Origin: CAZDKK01 sp964603725
GTDB taxonomy: Bacteria > Eisenbacteria > RBG-16-71-46 > CAIMUX01 > WJJG01
DNA: 64,000 nucleotides
Reading direction: 5' to 3'
Assembly (NCBI GenBank): GCA_964603725.1
Contig: CAZRWW010000014.1
Span: forward strand, 1-64,000
Part shown: one piece after another, positions 1 through 7,838 of the stretch
How positions within the stretch are numbered: the first letter of the stretch is position 1
How the letters are laid out: every line of letters begins with the position of its first letter
Made by a program: the position numbers and the translations under genes
The notes under the pieces: generated by a model
The model's database searches: none
What the model was told of the DNA's origin: nothing
The model's input: the letters and a program-made list of their open reading frames with translations, nothing else

Positions 1-2
1 GC

Positions 3-1370
3 CCGGGCAGCGATGCGGAGGCCGGCGCGGGCGGCGGCGCGGAGGCCGGCGCGGCCATCACGCTGCCGGACATTCAGGAGCGGGCCCTGGACAGCGGGCT
101 GAGGGTCTTCACCGTCACCACGCGCGAGGTGCCGCTCCTCTGCGTCCGCCTGCTGCTGCCGGCGGGATCCGCGCTCGACGATCCCGGAGCCGAGGGCGTG
201 GCGAACCTCACCGGGCGCCTGCTCATGAAGGGCGCCGGTGGCCTGACCGCGGAGCAGATCGCGGAGATGGTCGAGGATGTCGGCGGGGTCATGTCGGTGA
301 GCACGAACCGCGACTTCACGGTCATCCAGGGAGAGTTTCTCGCCAAGGACCTGGCGCGCGCCATGGAGATCCTGGGCAAGGTCGCGCTCCAGCCGACCTT
401 CCTCGAGGAAGAGGTGGCGCGCGAGAAGGCGCTCGTGGCGGCCGAGATCGCCGCGGTCAAGGATGACCCGACGGAGCTCGCGAATCGCGAGTTCACCCGC
501 GCCCTGCTCGGCGAGCATCTGTACGCCCATCCGGTCGAGGGCGGCGCCGCCAGTCTGGAGGGGCTGGGGCGCTCGCAGATCAGCGCATTCCACCGCCGGC
601 ACTATGTTCCGGAGGGGGCCCTGCTGGCCGTCGTCGGCGATGTGGACCCCGGGCGCGCCCTGGCGCTGGCGGAGAAGGAGCTCGGGGGCTGGCAGGGTTC
701 GGCGGGGCGGCAGGCGATTCCCGACCTCGCCGCGCGCCGTCTTCCCGGGCGCAAGCTGCTCGTCATCCACAAGCCGGATGCGACGCAGTCGCAGATCAGG
801 ATCGGCAACCTGGCCGTGCGCCGCGACAGCCCCGAGTACTTCGCCCTGGCCGTGTCGAACACCGTGCTGGGCGGCGGGTTCACCTCGAGGCTCGTGGAAG
901 AAGTGCGCGTGAATCGGGGCCTCACCTACGGCATCCGCAGCAGTCTGAGCCACATGAGACACGGCGGCTACTTCAGCGTCTCGACCTTCACGGAGAACAA
1001 GACCCTGCGCGAGACAATCGATGTCGTCCTGGGGCAGCTCGCGCTCATCCGCGCCGTGCAGATTCCCGCGCAGGAGCTGGCCAGCCGGAAGCGCTACCTG
1101 AGCGGGCTCTATCCATTCCGGCTCGAGCGGAATGCCGATCTGGCCGAGTGGATCACCGACCTCACCTTCCACGGCATTCCGCTGGCGTTTCTGGCGGAGT
1201 ACCGCGCCAGGATCGACGCAGTCACTCCGGAAGAATGCCTGGCCGCCGCGCGGGAGCACTACTGGACCGACGACAACCTCATCCTCCTGGTGACGAACTA
1301 CGAGGAAACAAAGGGCCAGCTCGACGGGCTCGGCGCGGTGGAGGTTGTGCCCATCGAGGAGATCGAGTAG
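3..1370 (+). CDS. M16 family peptidase-like protein, non-catalytic subunit (5' partial)
   Basis: The reading frame is open from the first bases of the window, so the N-terminus lies upstream; the GTG at 129 is internal. The fold is that of an M16 (insulinase/PqqL) protein: an N-terminal half domain starting at a LPDIQERALDSGLRV stretch, then a second half domain. Where catalytic members carry the zinc motif HxxEH, this one reads GVANLTGRLLMKGAGG, so the ligands are absent. The Arg/Tyr substrate-binding pair of the partner subunit is kept in VNRGLTYGIRSS near base 930. Bacterial M16B enzymes often work as heterodimers of a zinc subunit and an R/Y subunit, so the catalytic partner probably lies just upstream. 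Export to the periplasm is likely but the signal peptide is not visible. Family confidence is high; the substrate is unknown. Confidence 0.88.
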   Translation, partial: PGSDAEAGAGGGAEAGAAITLPDIQERALDSGLRVFTVTTREVPLLCVRLLLPAGSALDDPGAEGVANLTGRLLMKGAGGLTAEQIAEMVEDVGGVMSVSTNRDFTVIQGEFLAKDLARAMEILGKVALQPTFLEEEVAREKALVAAEIAAVKDDPTELANREFTRALLGEHLYAHPVEGGAASLEGLGRSQISAFHRRHYVPEGALLAVVGDVDPGRALALAEKELGGWQGSAGRQAIPDLAARRLPGRKLLVIHKPDATQSQIRIGNLAVRRDSPEYFALAVSNTVLGGGFTSRLVEEVRVNRGLTYGIRSSLSHMRHGGYFSVSTFTENKTLRETIDVVLGQLALIRAVQIPAQELASRKRYLSGLYPFRLERNADLAEWITDLTFHGIPLAFLAEYRARIDAVTPEECLAAAREHYWTDDNLILLVTNYEETKGQLDGLGAVEVVPIEEIE

Positions 1371-1548
1371 CGGCTCTCAGGGTGATGGGTGACGGAGCGA
1401 TGGGACGAGGCGAGCTCCCCATTTGGGTCGCTCCGGCGCCGAGCCTGCAACCCCGAGGGTCATTGCTGCGTCTCTCGTCGTGACCGACGGCGCCCGGCGC
1501 GGACTCCCACCACCGAACCCGTGTCGCGTCACCCGCGGAGGAGTGCCT

Positions 1549-2649
1549 ATGGGTAGGATCGTCCCCGGAGTCAGGCCACGGCGGGCCGGTTGGCTGCTCG
1601 GGTGTGTCCTGCTGGCGGCGGGCGCCGGGGCCGGAGATCTTCCTCCGGCGGCCATCACGGCGGCGCCAGGGCCCGCATCGCTCGCGGCGCCGGACGGGGC
1701 GGAGCCCCAGGCGCCTTCCCCGGATGAGATCATCGCGCGCTATGTACAGGCCAGCGGCGGTCCCGCGATCGCGCAGATCGTGACCGAGAGGCGGGTCGGG
1801 TCGATCGTGCGCGGCCAGTACGGGAAGATGCCCGTGGAGACGGTGGCCTGCGCTCCCGGGCGGTGGCGCTATCATCAGATCTTCTCGTTCGGCGACCAGG
1901 TGGTGTTCGGTTGCGATGGGGACCAAGCGTGGATCCAGGATGGCAAGTCCGTCGAATCCATGGGTGGCCAACAGCGACTCGACCTGCAACTGCTCATCGA
2001 TCCCCAGGTTCCGCTGAAGATCCGTGAGATCTTTCCACGCCTGGAGCTTCTGGGCGGCGAGCGGGTCGGAGACCGGGAAGCAATTGCGCTCAGAGGCACG
2101 TCGCCGGCGGGCTACAGCGCCGTGCTGGTCTTCGATCGCCAGACCGGTCTCCTGCTCCGGGCGGGCCGCGTGCGCTGCGAGGATCATCGCGAAGTCGATG
2201 GTGTTACGCGACCGTTTCGGCTCCTCCTGGGCGAGAGCGATGAAGAGCTTCATCTGCAGATGACGATCGAGTTCACCTCCACGGAGCACAATGTTGCCGT
2301 GGATGCGACCGTCTTCCAGCGCCCGGGACACTGCCTGCCGGTCGTGGGGGCGCCGCTGTACAAGGAATACCAGGAGGCTCAGGTCGGGCCAGAGGCATTG
2401 GATGCATGCGTGGGCGTCTACCAGCATCCTGACAAGGCGGATGTCACCTATGCCGTCACACGGTGGCAGGATCATCTCATGCTGCACAGGACGGGATGGC
2501 CCACCCAGCGCGAGATCATACCGGCCTCGGAGACCGAGTACTTCATTCGGTTCCCGGGCACGGAGTTCCGATTCCTACGTGACGCGACGGGTAGAATCAC
2601 GCACCTCGACATCGCCAATGGGACCATCCGGGCAGCCCGGATCGAGTAG
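1549..2649 (+). CDS. Secreted LolA-like beta-sheet protein of unknown function
   Basis: The start is set by GGAGGAG at 1537-1543, five bases before ATG 1549; an upstream in-frame extension lacks a ribosome site and would bury the signal peptide. The 366-residue product begins with Arg residues followed by a hydrophobic stretch (GWLLGCVLLAAGAGAGD), a typical signal peptide. The body starts with DEIIARYVQASGGPAIAQI and continues as alternating beta segments with a 'dG...W' pattern. This arrangement is seen in outer-membrane lipoprotein-sorting (LolA/LolB-like) domains. A C-terminal region of about 90 residues looks separate. It lies 178 bases after the M16 gene and 72 before the next gene on the same strand, so the three may be co-transcribed. 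Family assignment is from overall pattern only. Confidence 0.7.
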   Translation: MGRIVPGVRPRRAGWLLGCVLLAAGAGAGDLPPAAITAAPGPASLAAPDGAEPQAPSPDEIIARYVQASGGPAIAQIVTERRVGSIVRGQYGKMPVETVACAPGRWRYHQIFSFGDQVVFGCDGDQAWIQDGKSVESMGGQQRLDLQLLIDPQVPLKIREIFPRLELLGGERVGDREAIALRGTSPAGYSAVLVFDRQTGLLLRAGRVRCEDHREVDGVTRPFRLLLGESDEELHLQMTIEFTSTEHNVAVDATVFQRPGHCLPVVGAPLYKEYQEAQVGPEALDACVGVYQHPDKADVTYAVTRWQDHLMLHRTGWPTQREIIPASETEYFIRFPGTEFRFLRDATGRITHLDIANGTIRAARIE

Positions 2650-2721
2650 GGCAGGGTGGATGGGGCCGCGGCAAGCCGCGTTGGGGTGGGGCGAGCCCCC
2701 GCCGCGCTGAGGAGTGAACCC

Positions 2722-3447
2722 ATGGACCACGACCAGCAGGGGAAGATGGACCGCAAGGTCTTCCTGAAGAGGATGCTGCAGGCCGGCATGGTCTGCTGCG
2801 GAGCCGCGTGGGGGCGCGCCACCGGGAGCGACCCCGGTGGGGTGGGAGCGACGGCGGGTGCGCCCGGCGCCGGTGCGGCGGGCGATGTCCCCGGAGATGT
2901 GCCGGCGGCGGCATGGATTGCCGATCTGGAGCAGCGCATGATCAAGGGCTCCGAGTCGCCCGGCTGGGTAAAAGCGGAGAAGGCGGAGCACTGGATCAAG
3001 GCGATGATGGAGCACCTGGATGAGATGCTCGACCCAGCAACCAGGACCAGGCTGATGCAGGCCTGCGGCCGCTCCTGCTACTTGCGCGCCTTTGGGGTCG
3101 CCGGGGACCTGAGGCCCTCGCGCGAGGATCTCGACAGGTACCTGAAGCATCTCGAGCAGAGTGGGACCGAGCTCACGCGAGAGGGCGACAGGGTGACCTT
3201 CCTGTTCAACTGGGGGCGCGACCATCAGAATCCATGGGGCCTGACCATTCGGGACGGCTACTGCATGTGCCCCCTGGTCGAATCGGGGCCACCCGGGCTC
3301 TCGCCAACGTTCTGTTTCTGCTCGACCGGATATGTCAGGGAGATCTTCGAGCGCAGCACGGGCAAGCCCGTCGAGGTCGATCTGGTCGAGTCGCTCAAGA
3401 CCGGCGGCCAGGATTGCGTCTTCCGCATCACGATTACGGGGGTGTAG
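2722..3447 (+). CDS. Cysteine-rich conserved protein (possibly DUF6144-like)
   Basis: ATG 2722 follows GAGGAG at 2709-2714 and gives 241 residues. The N-terminus (DRKVFLKRMLQAGMVCCGAAWG) resembles a short export or twin-arginine-like leader followed by an Ala/Gly-rich linker, but a full RR motif is missing. The conserved part holds ordered cysteines: ACGRSC near residue 120, a CMC pair in GYCMCPLV, then FCFCSTGYVREIFE, and a final Cys in GGQDCVFRI. The pattern suggests a metal or iron-sulfur site, and the last third (GYVREIFERSTGKPVEVD) recalls V4R/DUF6144-type proteins. No enzymatic role can be assigned. It follows the LolA-like gene with the same orientation and is the last gene before a convergent secreted protein. 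Confidence 0.65.
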   Translation: MDHDQQGKMDRKVFLKRMLQAGMVCCGAAWGRATGSDPGGVGATAGAPGAGAAGDVPGDVPAAAWIADLEQRMIKGSESPGWVKAEKAEHWIKAMMEHLDEMLDPATRTRLMQACGRSCYLRAFGVAGDLRPSREDLDRYLKHLEQSGTELTREGDRVTFLFNWGRDHQNPWGLTIRDGYCMCPLVESGPPGLSPTFCFCSTGYVREIFERSTGKPVEVDLVESLKTGGQDCVFRITITGV

Positions 3448-3472
3448 CGGGTCGCCCGAGTCCGCAGCCTTT

Positions 3473-3520
3473 CGTGTGAAACCACTCCCGTGTGGACGTG
3501 TGAAAGCCCACCCGTGTGGA
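3473..3520. repeat. 24-bp tandem duplication between convergent genes
   Basis: Two adjacent 24-base copies (3473-3496 and 3497-3520) differ at about three positions. Each copy contains CGTGTG near its start and CCCGTGTGGA at its end. The pair lies in the 83-base space between the stop at 3447 and the end of the minus-strand FG-GAP gene at 3531. No coding function is apparent, and a terminator role is possible but no T-run follows. Confidence 0.7.
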
Positions 3521-3530
3521 GAATCCCGCG

Positions 3531-5504
3531 TTATCTCACGTGCGTTAGCCGCACGGTCCGACTGCCGCTCGGTGTTTCCACGCGGCCGAAATACACGCCG
3601 GAACCCGGCCCGGCTGAAGACCCGCCGGCGGGGCGCCAGGCAATGACGTGCCGACCGGCCGGGTATGACCCGCTGGCCAGCCGGCAGACTCTCCGGCCGC
3701 CGGCGTCGTAGATCTCCAGCTCAATCTCGCCCCGCTGCGGCAGGTTGAGCGTCAATGCGACCTCGGGGCGGAAGGGATTCGGATGCGCGCTGAGAGCAAG
3801 CGCGGCCGGGAGGGCGGGCGGGAGGCCGGGGACAGCGGCGGTCGGGCGGATGTTCTCGTAGTAGTTGAAGGTCCCCGCGTAGTTGCCGATGGCCAGATCG
3901 AGGTCGCCGTCGCCGTCGAGATCGCCCAGGGCCGGGGCGGCGTTCTGGCCGGCCGTGATGCCGGCGACGACCGTGGGATCTTCCTGCCAGCTTCCGGCGA
4001 CGTTCGCGAAGTAGCGGACCTCGTGGGAGATGTTCCCGGCAAAGAAGTCTATGTCCCCATCGCCGTCGAAGTCGCCGAGCGTCGGCGAGCAATTGCTGCC
4101 CACGTCGATCCCGGCGAAGTAGGTGGGCACGGCGGTCCACTCCATCGCGCCGACGCCGGTGTTCTGGTAGTAGCGCAACTGGCCGGCCTCGTTGCCCACG
4201 ACGAGATCCAGATCATCGTCGCCGTCCATGTCCGCCAGGCGCGGCACCGACCAGGCCCCGACATCGATGCCGGCGAAGACAGCGGGATCGTAGACGAAAC
4301 CGGCGCCGGTGTTGCGGTGGTAGAAGAGGTTGCCCGAGAGGTCGCCGACCACGGCGTCGGGCAGATCATCTCCGTCCAGATCGCCGAGGGCAATGGCGGC
4401 GTAGATCGAGTGATCGATGCTGGCGAAGTATTCGTGCGCCGCCAGCCACGCGGGCGCCGCGGCCGTCCCGATGTTCCGGTAGTACTTGATGTCGCCGAGC
4501 TGGCTGCCGCTCACGAGGTCCAGATCGCCATCACGGTCGAAGTCGCAGAAGAAGGGCGAACTGGCGCCGCCCACGTCGAGCACGCCCCCGAAGAGGCTCG
4601 TGTTGGCCGTCCAGGCGGTGCCGGGCAAGGTGCCGCTGTTCTCGAAGTACTGCAGGGGCCCGGCGCTCGTGCCGTACACGAGATCCAGCCGGCCGTCGCC
4701 GTTGAGATCGACCAGGCACGGGGAGTTCCAGTAGGTGTCGGTGGCCAGACCCTGGAAGACCGCGTGGTCCGCCTGCCAGGTCCAGACTTGAACGGTGCCC
4801 GTGTTCCGATAAAAGTAGAACCCAGGCACATCGCGCCCGGACAGCAGGTCGAAGTCCTCGTCGCCGTCGAGGTCGCCGAGCCAGGGATACGCGTATAGCC
4901 CGACGTCGAACCACACCTGCGATTGCGACTCCAGGAACTGAGGCGCAGCGGGGGTGCCCGTGTTGGGATAGTGCTTCAGGGCGCCGCTCTCGCTCAAACC
5001 CGCCACCAGATCGAAATCGTCGTCGCCGTCCAGGTCGGCGAAGGTTGGCACGGGATTGGAGCCTACACTGAGGCCCTGGAAGAAGTCGGGCGCTTCCACA
5101 TACACGGGCGCTGTCGGTCCGCCCGCGTTCGTGAAGAGCGTCAGACCGCTGTATCCGCCGGCCACGAAGTCCAGATCGCCGTCGCCGTCCAGGTCGACGC
5201 AGACGCCCATCTCGGCGTCCAGCGGGCTCACCGGGGCGAAGACGTCGGGGCCCGGCATGAAGGCCGGGACGGTGGCGGTTCCGACGTTCTGATAGTAGAG
5301 CGGCGCCAGATCGATGCTGCCCAGGATCAGATCGAAGTCCCCGTCGGCGTCCAGATCCGCGAGGCGGGGTTGGGAGAAGGGCAGCGACGGCACGCCGCTG
5401 GGGTTGAAGACGGCGTCGTTCTGCCGCCAGTTCTGGGCATGGCTGCCGGGGGAGGCCAGCCCCAGGACGGAGAGGATCAAGCTGATCGCGAAGCGGGTTC
5501 TCAC
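3531..5504 (-). CDS. Secreted FG-GAP/VCBS repeat protein with FlgD-like C-terminal sorting domain
   Basis: The 657-residue product starts with a clean signal peptide (RTRFAISLILSVLGLASPGSHA). It is followed by about eight to nine repeats of a calcium-binding blade with motifs such as DLDGDGDLDLAIG and DLDADGDFDLILG, each ending near a YYQNVGT/YYRNIGT segment. This is the FG-GAP/VCBS seven-bladed propeller pattern with Dx[DN]xDxD loops. From about residue 565 the chain changes to a FlgD-like/type IX-like terminal domain: AHPNPFRPEVALTLNLP, EIYDAGGRRVCRL, AWRPAGG, then GSGVYFGRVE and a final RLTHVR. The protein is therefore probably surface-exposed or secreted and may bind a polymer or another cell. 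It stands alone, convergent with the 2722 gene. Confidence 0.92.
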   Translation of the reverse strand: MRTRFAISLILSVLGLASPGSHAQNWRQNDAVFNPSGVPSLPFSQPRLADLDADGDFDLILGSIDLAPLYYQNVGTATVPAFMPGPDVFAPVSPLDAEMGVCVDLDGDGDLDFVAGGYSGLTLFTNAGGPTAPVYVEAPDFFQGLSVGSNPVPTFADLDGDDDFDLVAGLSESGALKHYPNTGTPAAPQFLESQSQVWFDVGLYAYPWLGDLDGDEDFDLLSGRDVPGFYFYRNTGTVQVWTWQADHAVFQGLATDTYWNSPCLVDLNGDGRLDLVYGTSAGPLQYFENSGTLPGTAWTANTSLFGGVLDVGGASSPFFCDFDRDGDLDLVSGSQLGDIKYYRNIGTAAAPAWLAAHEYFASIDHSIYAAIALGDLDGDDLPDAVVGDLSGNLFYHRNTGAGFVYDPAVFAGIDVGAWSVPRLADMDGDDDLDLVVGNEAGQLRYYQNTGVGAMEWTAVPTYFAGIDVGSNCSPTLGDFDGDGDIDFFAGNISHEVRYFANVAGSWQEDPTVVAGITAGQNAAPALGDLDGDGDLDLAIGNYAGTFNYYENIRPTAAVPGLPPALPAALALSAHPNPFRPEVALTLNLPQRGEIELEIYDAGGRRVCRLASGSYPAGRHVIAWRPAGGSSAGPGSGVYFGRVETPSGSRTVRLTHVR

Positions 5505-5632
5505 GTGGCCACCTCCGGTGGAGTGTCTCGATGCCGGCCGGAGGCCGTGAGGGCGAGGGGCTTCCCACGGTCTCCGCGGATGGCTGCGTCGCGGAGCCTA
5601 CCTACAATGATACCGCAGCTTGCCCGTCCGGA

Positions 5633-7147
5633 TCAGCCGGCGTCGTCCGGAATTCGTCCGGGGCCGGCGCACGGCAGCTCCACGGTGACCCGGGTGCCCT
5701 GGCCCTCGGCGCTCTCGAGGCGCACAGAGCCGCCGTGCCACTCGGCGGTCTGCTTGACCAGCGCGAGGCCCAGCCCGGTGCCGACCTCCTCGAGCTTGCG
5801 CGCGTTCGAGGCGCGGAAGAACTCGCTGAAGAGGCGCGGCTGCTCGGCCGGCGGTATGCCGATGCCGGTGTCGGCGACCACGATGCGCCAGGCGTCGCCG
5901 CTCCCGCGCTCGAAGCGGACGCTGACCTCGCCGCCCGAGGGCGTGTACTTGATGGCGTTGGACACCAGGTTCTCGACCATCTGCAGGAGCATGTTCACGT
6001 CACCGCGCAGCTCCTGCAGGTCGTCTCCCACGCTCACAGCGAATCGCAGGCCCTTGCTCTGGGCGGAATCCCGAAACGTGCGCTCCACGTCGGTCGCCAG
6101 CGTGCGGGGGTCGACCGCCGTCGCCACGAGCTCGGGTCCCTGGGCCTGCGTCTGGGCGATCGAGAGCAGCTCGCCGACCGCCTCGCTCAGACGCCGCAGG
6201 CGGGCGCCGATTCGCCCGAGGTACTCCCGTTGTCCGGGGGCCACCTCGCCGGCGTAGCCGTCGGCGATGACGTCGAGCATGCTCAGCGAGGCATTCAGCG
6301 GCGCGCGCAGGTTGTGGGCCACCTGCAGCATGAAGCGCGTGCGTTCGAGCGCCTGCCGCTCCATCGTCTCGCGGGTGTGCGCGCTCTCGGCGGCGATCTC
6401 GCGACCAGCTTGCTCCAGAGCCGCCACCTGCCGGCGCAGCATCGCCACGATGGAGGTTGCCAGCGCGGCCACGATCAGGACCGCCGCCGCCAGGAAGACG
6501 ATGAGCGCAACCTGCTCGGAGATCGGTCCGGGCTGCATCACCGTCAGGCCTCGAAAGCGCACGCCGTGCGGCACCCACCAACCCAGGCTCGAGCCCAGGA
6601 CTAGCAAGCCCACGCCGCCGGCGGCCAGGCCGGCGGACAGGAAGGCGAGCGCGGCGCTGAGCAGGATGGCGGCGACGACGACGTGGAACACGAGGAAGAA
6701 GAGCAACGGACTGCCGGCGCCGCCCGTCAAACCGATCAGGAGGAGGAGCGCGAGGTAGTCGAGTCCGACCGAGAGAATGGCCAGCCAACGGCCGAAGACG
6801 GGCGCGCGTTCCGCGTGGTCGCGCCCCCGGCGGCAGACCCACGCCAGGCCGGCGTTGTAGGCCAGGATGGCGGCGGCCACGAGCAGAATCTGGAGCGCGG
6901 GCGCCTCGAAGCCCAACCAGCGGCTGGCCAGCAGCGCGCCGAGAATTGCGGGCGGGACCCACCAGCGAAGGCCGACTTGCCAGGCCACGGCGCGGATGCC
7001 ATCGGCGGGCGGCAGAGCGTCGGGCCAGGGGAAGAAGGAAGCAGGCGAGGGCGCGGCCGGGGATTCACCATCCGGGTGGACGCGTCCGCCCGCGGCCGAT
7101 GCGCGCCCCGCGGAGCGCGCGGCACCCTGGTCCGCTGCTCGTTCCAA
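5633..7147 (-). CDS. Membrane-bound sensor histidine kinase
   Basis: The product has about six hydrophobic segments in its first 250 residues (for example ILGALLASRWLGF and ALIVFLAAAVLIVAALATS). A short coiled stretch follows, then a HisKA domain with the phospho-accepting His in LQVAHNLRAPLNASLSML, and an HATPase domain with an N box (NLVSNAIKYTPSGG), a DTGIGIP box and a GTGLGLALVKQ box. There is no separate periplasmic sensor domain, so it probably senses within the membrane. Start choice is uncertain: TTG 7147 is preceded by a G-rich stretch, while a GTG near 6988 would begin just before the first membrane segment. It ends the formate-locus gene string, and its partner could be the stand-alone receiver at 9208-9591; that pairing is inferred. 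Confidence 0.9.
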   Translation of the reverse strand: MERAADQGAARSAGRASAAGGRVHPDGESPAAPSPASFFPWPDALPPADGIRAVAWQVGLRWWVPPAILGALLASRWLGFEAPALQILLVAAAILAYNAGLAWVCRRGRDHAERAPVFGRWLAILSVGLDYLALLLLIGLTGGAGSPLLFFLVFHVVVAAILLSAALAFLSAGLAAGGVGLLVLGSSLGWWVPHGVRFRGLTVMQPGPISEQVALIVFLAAAVLIVAALATSIVAMLRRQVAALEQAGREIAAESAHTRETMERQALERTRFMLQVAHNLRAPLNASLSMLDVIADGYAGEVAPGQREYLGRIGARLRRLSEAVGELLSIAQTQAQGPELVATAVDPRTLATDVERTFRDSAQSKGLRFAVSVGDDLQELRGDVNMLLQMVENLVSNAIKYTPSGGEVSVRFERGSGDAWRIVVADTGIGIPPAEQPRLFSEFFRASNARKLEEVGTGLGLALVKQTAEWHGGSVRLESAEGQGTRVTVELPCAGPGRIPDDAG

Positions 7148-7204
7148 GAGTCCCCCAGCCCGTGACTGATGGGACTATACCCACGGCATCCCCCGCAGGG
7201 AACA

Positions 7205-7335
7205 GCGGACCGGGGTCGCCCCGGGAGTGGCCCCGGAGGCGACCCCGGACGCGACTCCGAGGAGGCAACGCCGGACGCGACTCCGGGAGCGGTCCCGCAC
7301 CCGATCCCGGCGGCGACCCCGGACGCGACCCCCAG
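7205..7335. repeat. Degenerate GC-rich repeat upstream of the histidine kinase gene
   Basis: Three exact copies of CGGACGCGAC occur at 7246-7255, 7272-7281 and 7320-7329, embedded in wider near-repeats of about 24-26 bases. The block occupies most of the 195-base space between the ferritin-like gene and the histidine kinase gene. No promoter or open frame with a ribosome site stands out in it. Confidence 0.55.
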
Positions 7336-7342
7336 GGTCGGC

Positions 7343-7837
7343 TCACCCGCCCCACGGCATCTGCGCGTACTCGGCGAAGACGCGGTCGTGGAGCGTCTTG
7401 AAGAGCTGCTCGTGCTCGCGTTCCCAGGCGGCGAGGCGCTCGAGCGCGACCCGGGCCTCGCCCTGGGCCTTCGACGCCGAATTCGCGTAGAACTCAGCCA
7501 GGTCCCGCTCGATGAGGAACGCCATGCGCAGCACCGGCAGGTCCGGGACCATCGCCTCGGCCGTCGTCTGCTCGATCATCTCGGACGCGGCCCGCGCGCT
7601 GAAGAAGCTGTCGGTGCCGGCGTCGGGGAGCGCCGGCTTCGCCGCCGGCGCCCCCCCGCCCGCCGCGCTCGCGAGCAAGCCCTCGATGTATTGGATATGG
7701 GCGAGCTCCTCCCGGGCCAACCGCTGGAAGACGCCGACCACCGCGGCGTGGCCCGCCTTCTCGGCATGGCTGCGGAAGAACTCGTACCCCTCGCGCTCGC
7801 GCTCGAGGGCGTAGCTCAGGATCTTGTGGATGTCCAC
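7343..7837 (-). CDS. Ferritin-like / rubrerythrin-type di-iron protein
   Basis: This 164-residue all-helical protein has the two Glu-rich halves of a ferritin-like four-helix bundle. The first half carries EREGYEFF and EELAHIQYIEGL (Glu plus ExxH). After an Ala/Gly/Pro linker, the second half carries FLIERDLAEFY and a WEREHEQLF segment. These supply the usual carboxylate and His ligands of a di-iron centre. There is no rubredoxin domain. It starts one base after the stop of the transporter gene, so the two are translationally coupled. Proteins of this family often accompany oxygen-sensitive metal enzymes and detoxify peroxide or sense iron; here it may protect the formate dehydrogenase. That role is inferred from context. 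Confidence 0.82.
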   Translation of the reverse strand: MDIHKILSYALEREREGYEFFRSHAEKAGHAAVVGVFQRLAREELAHIQYIEGLLASAAGGGAPAAKPALPDAGTDSFFSARAASEMIEQTTAEAMVPDLPVLRMAFLIERDLAEFYANSASKAQGEARVALERLAAWEREHEQLFKTLHDRVFAEYAQMPWGG

Positions 7838-7838
7838 G

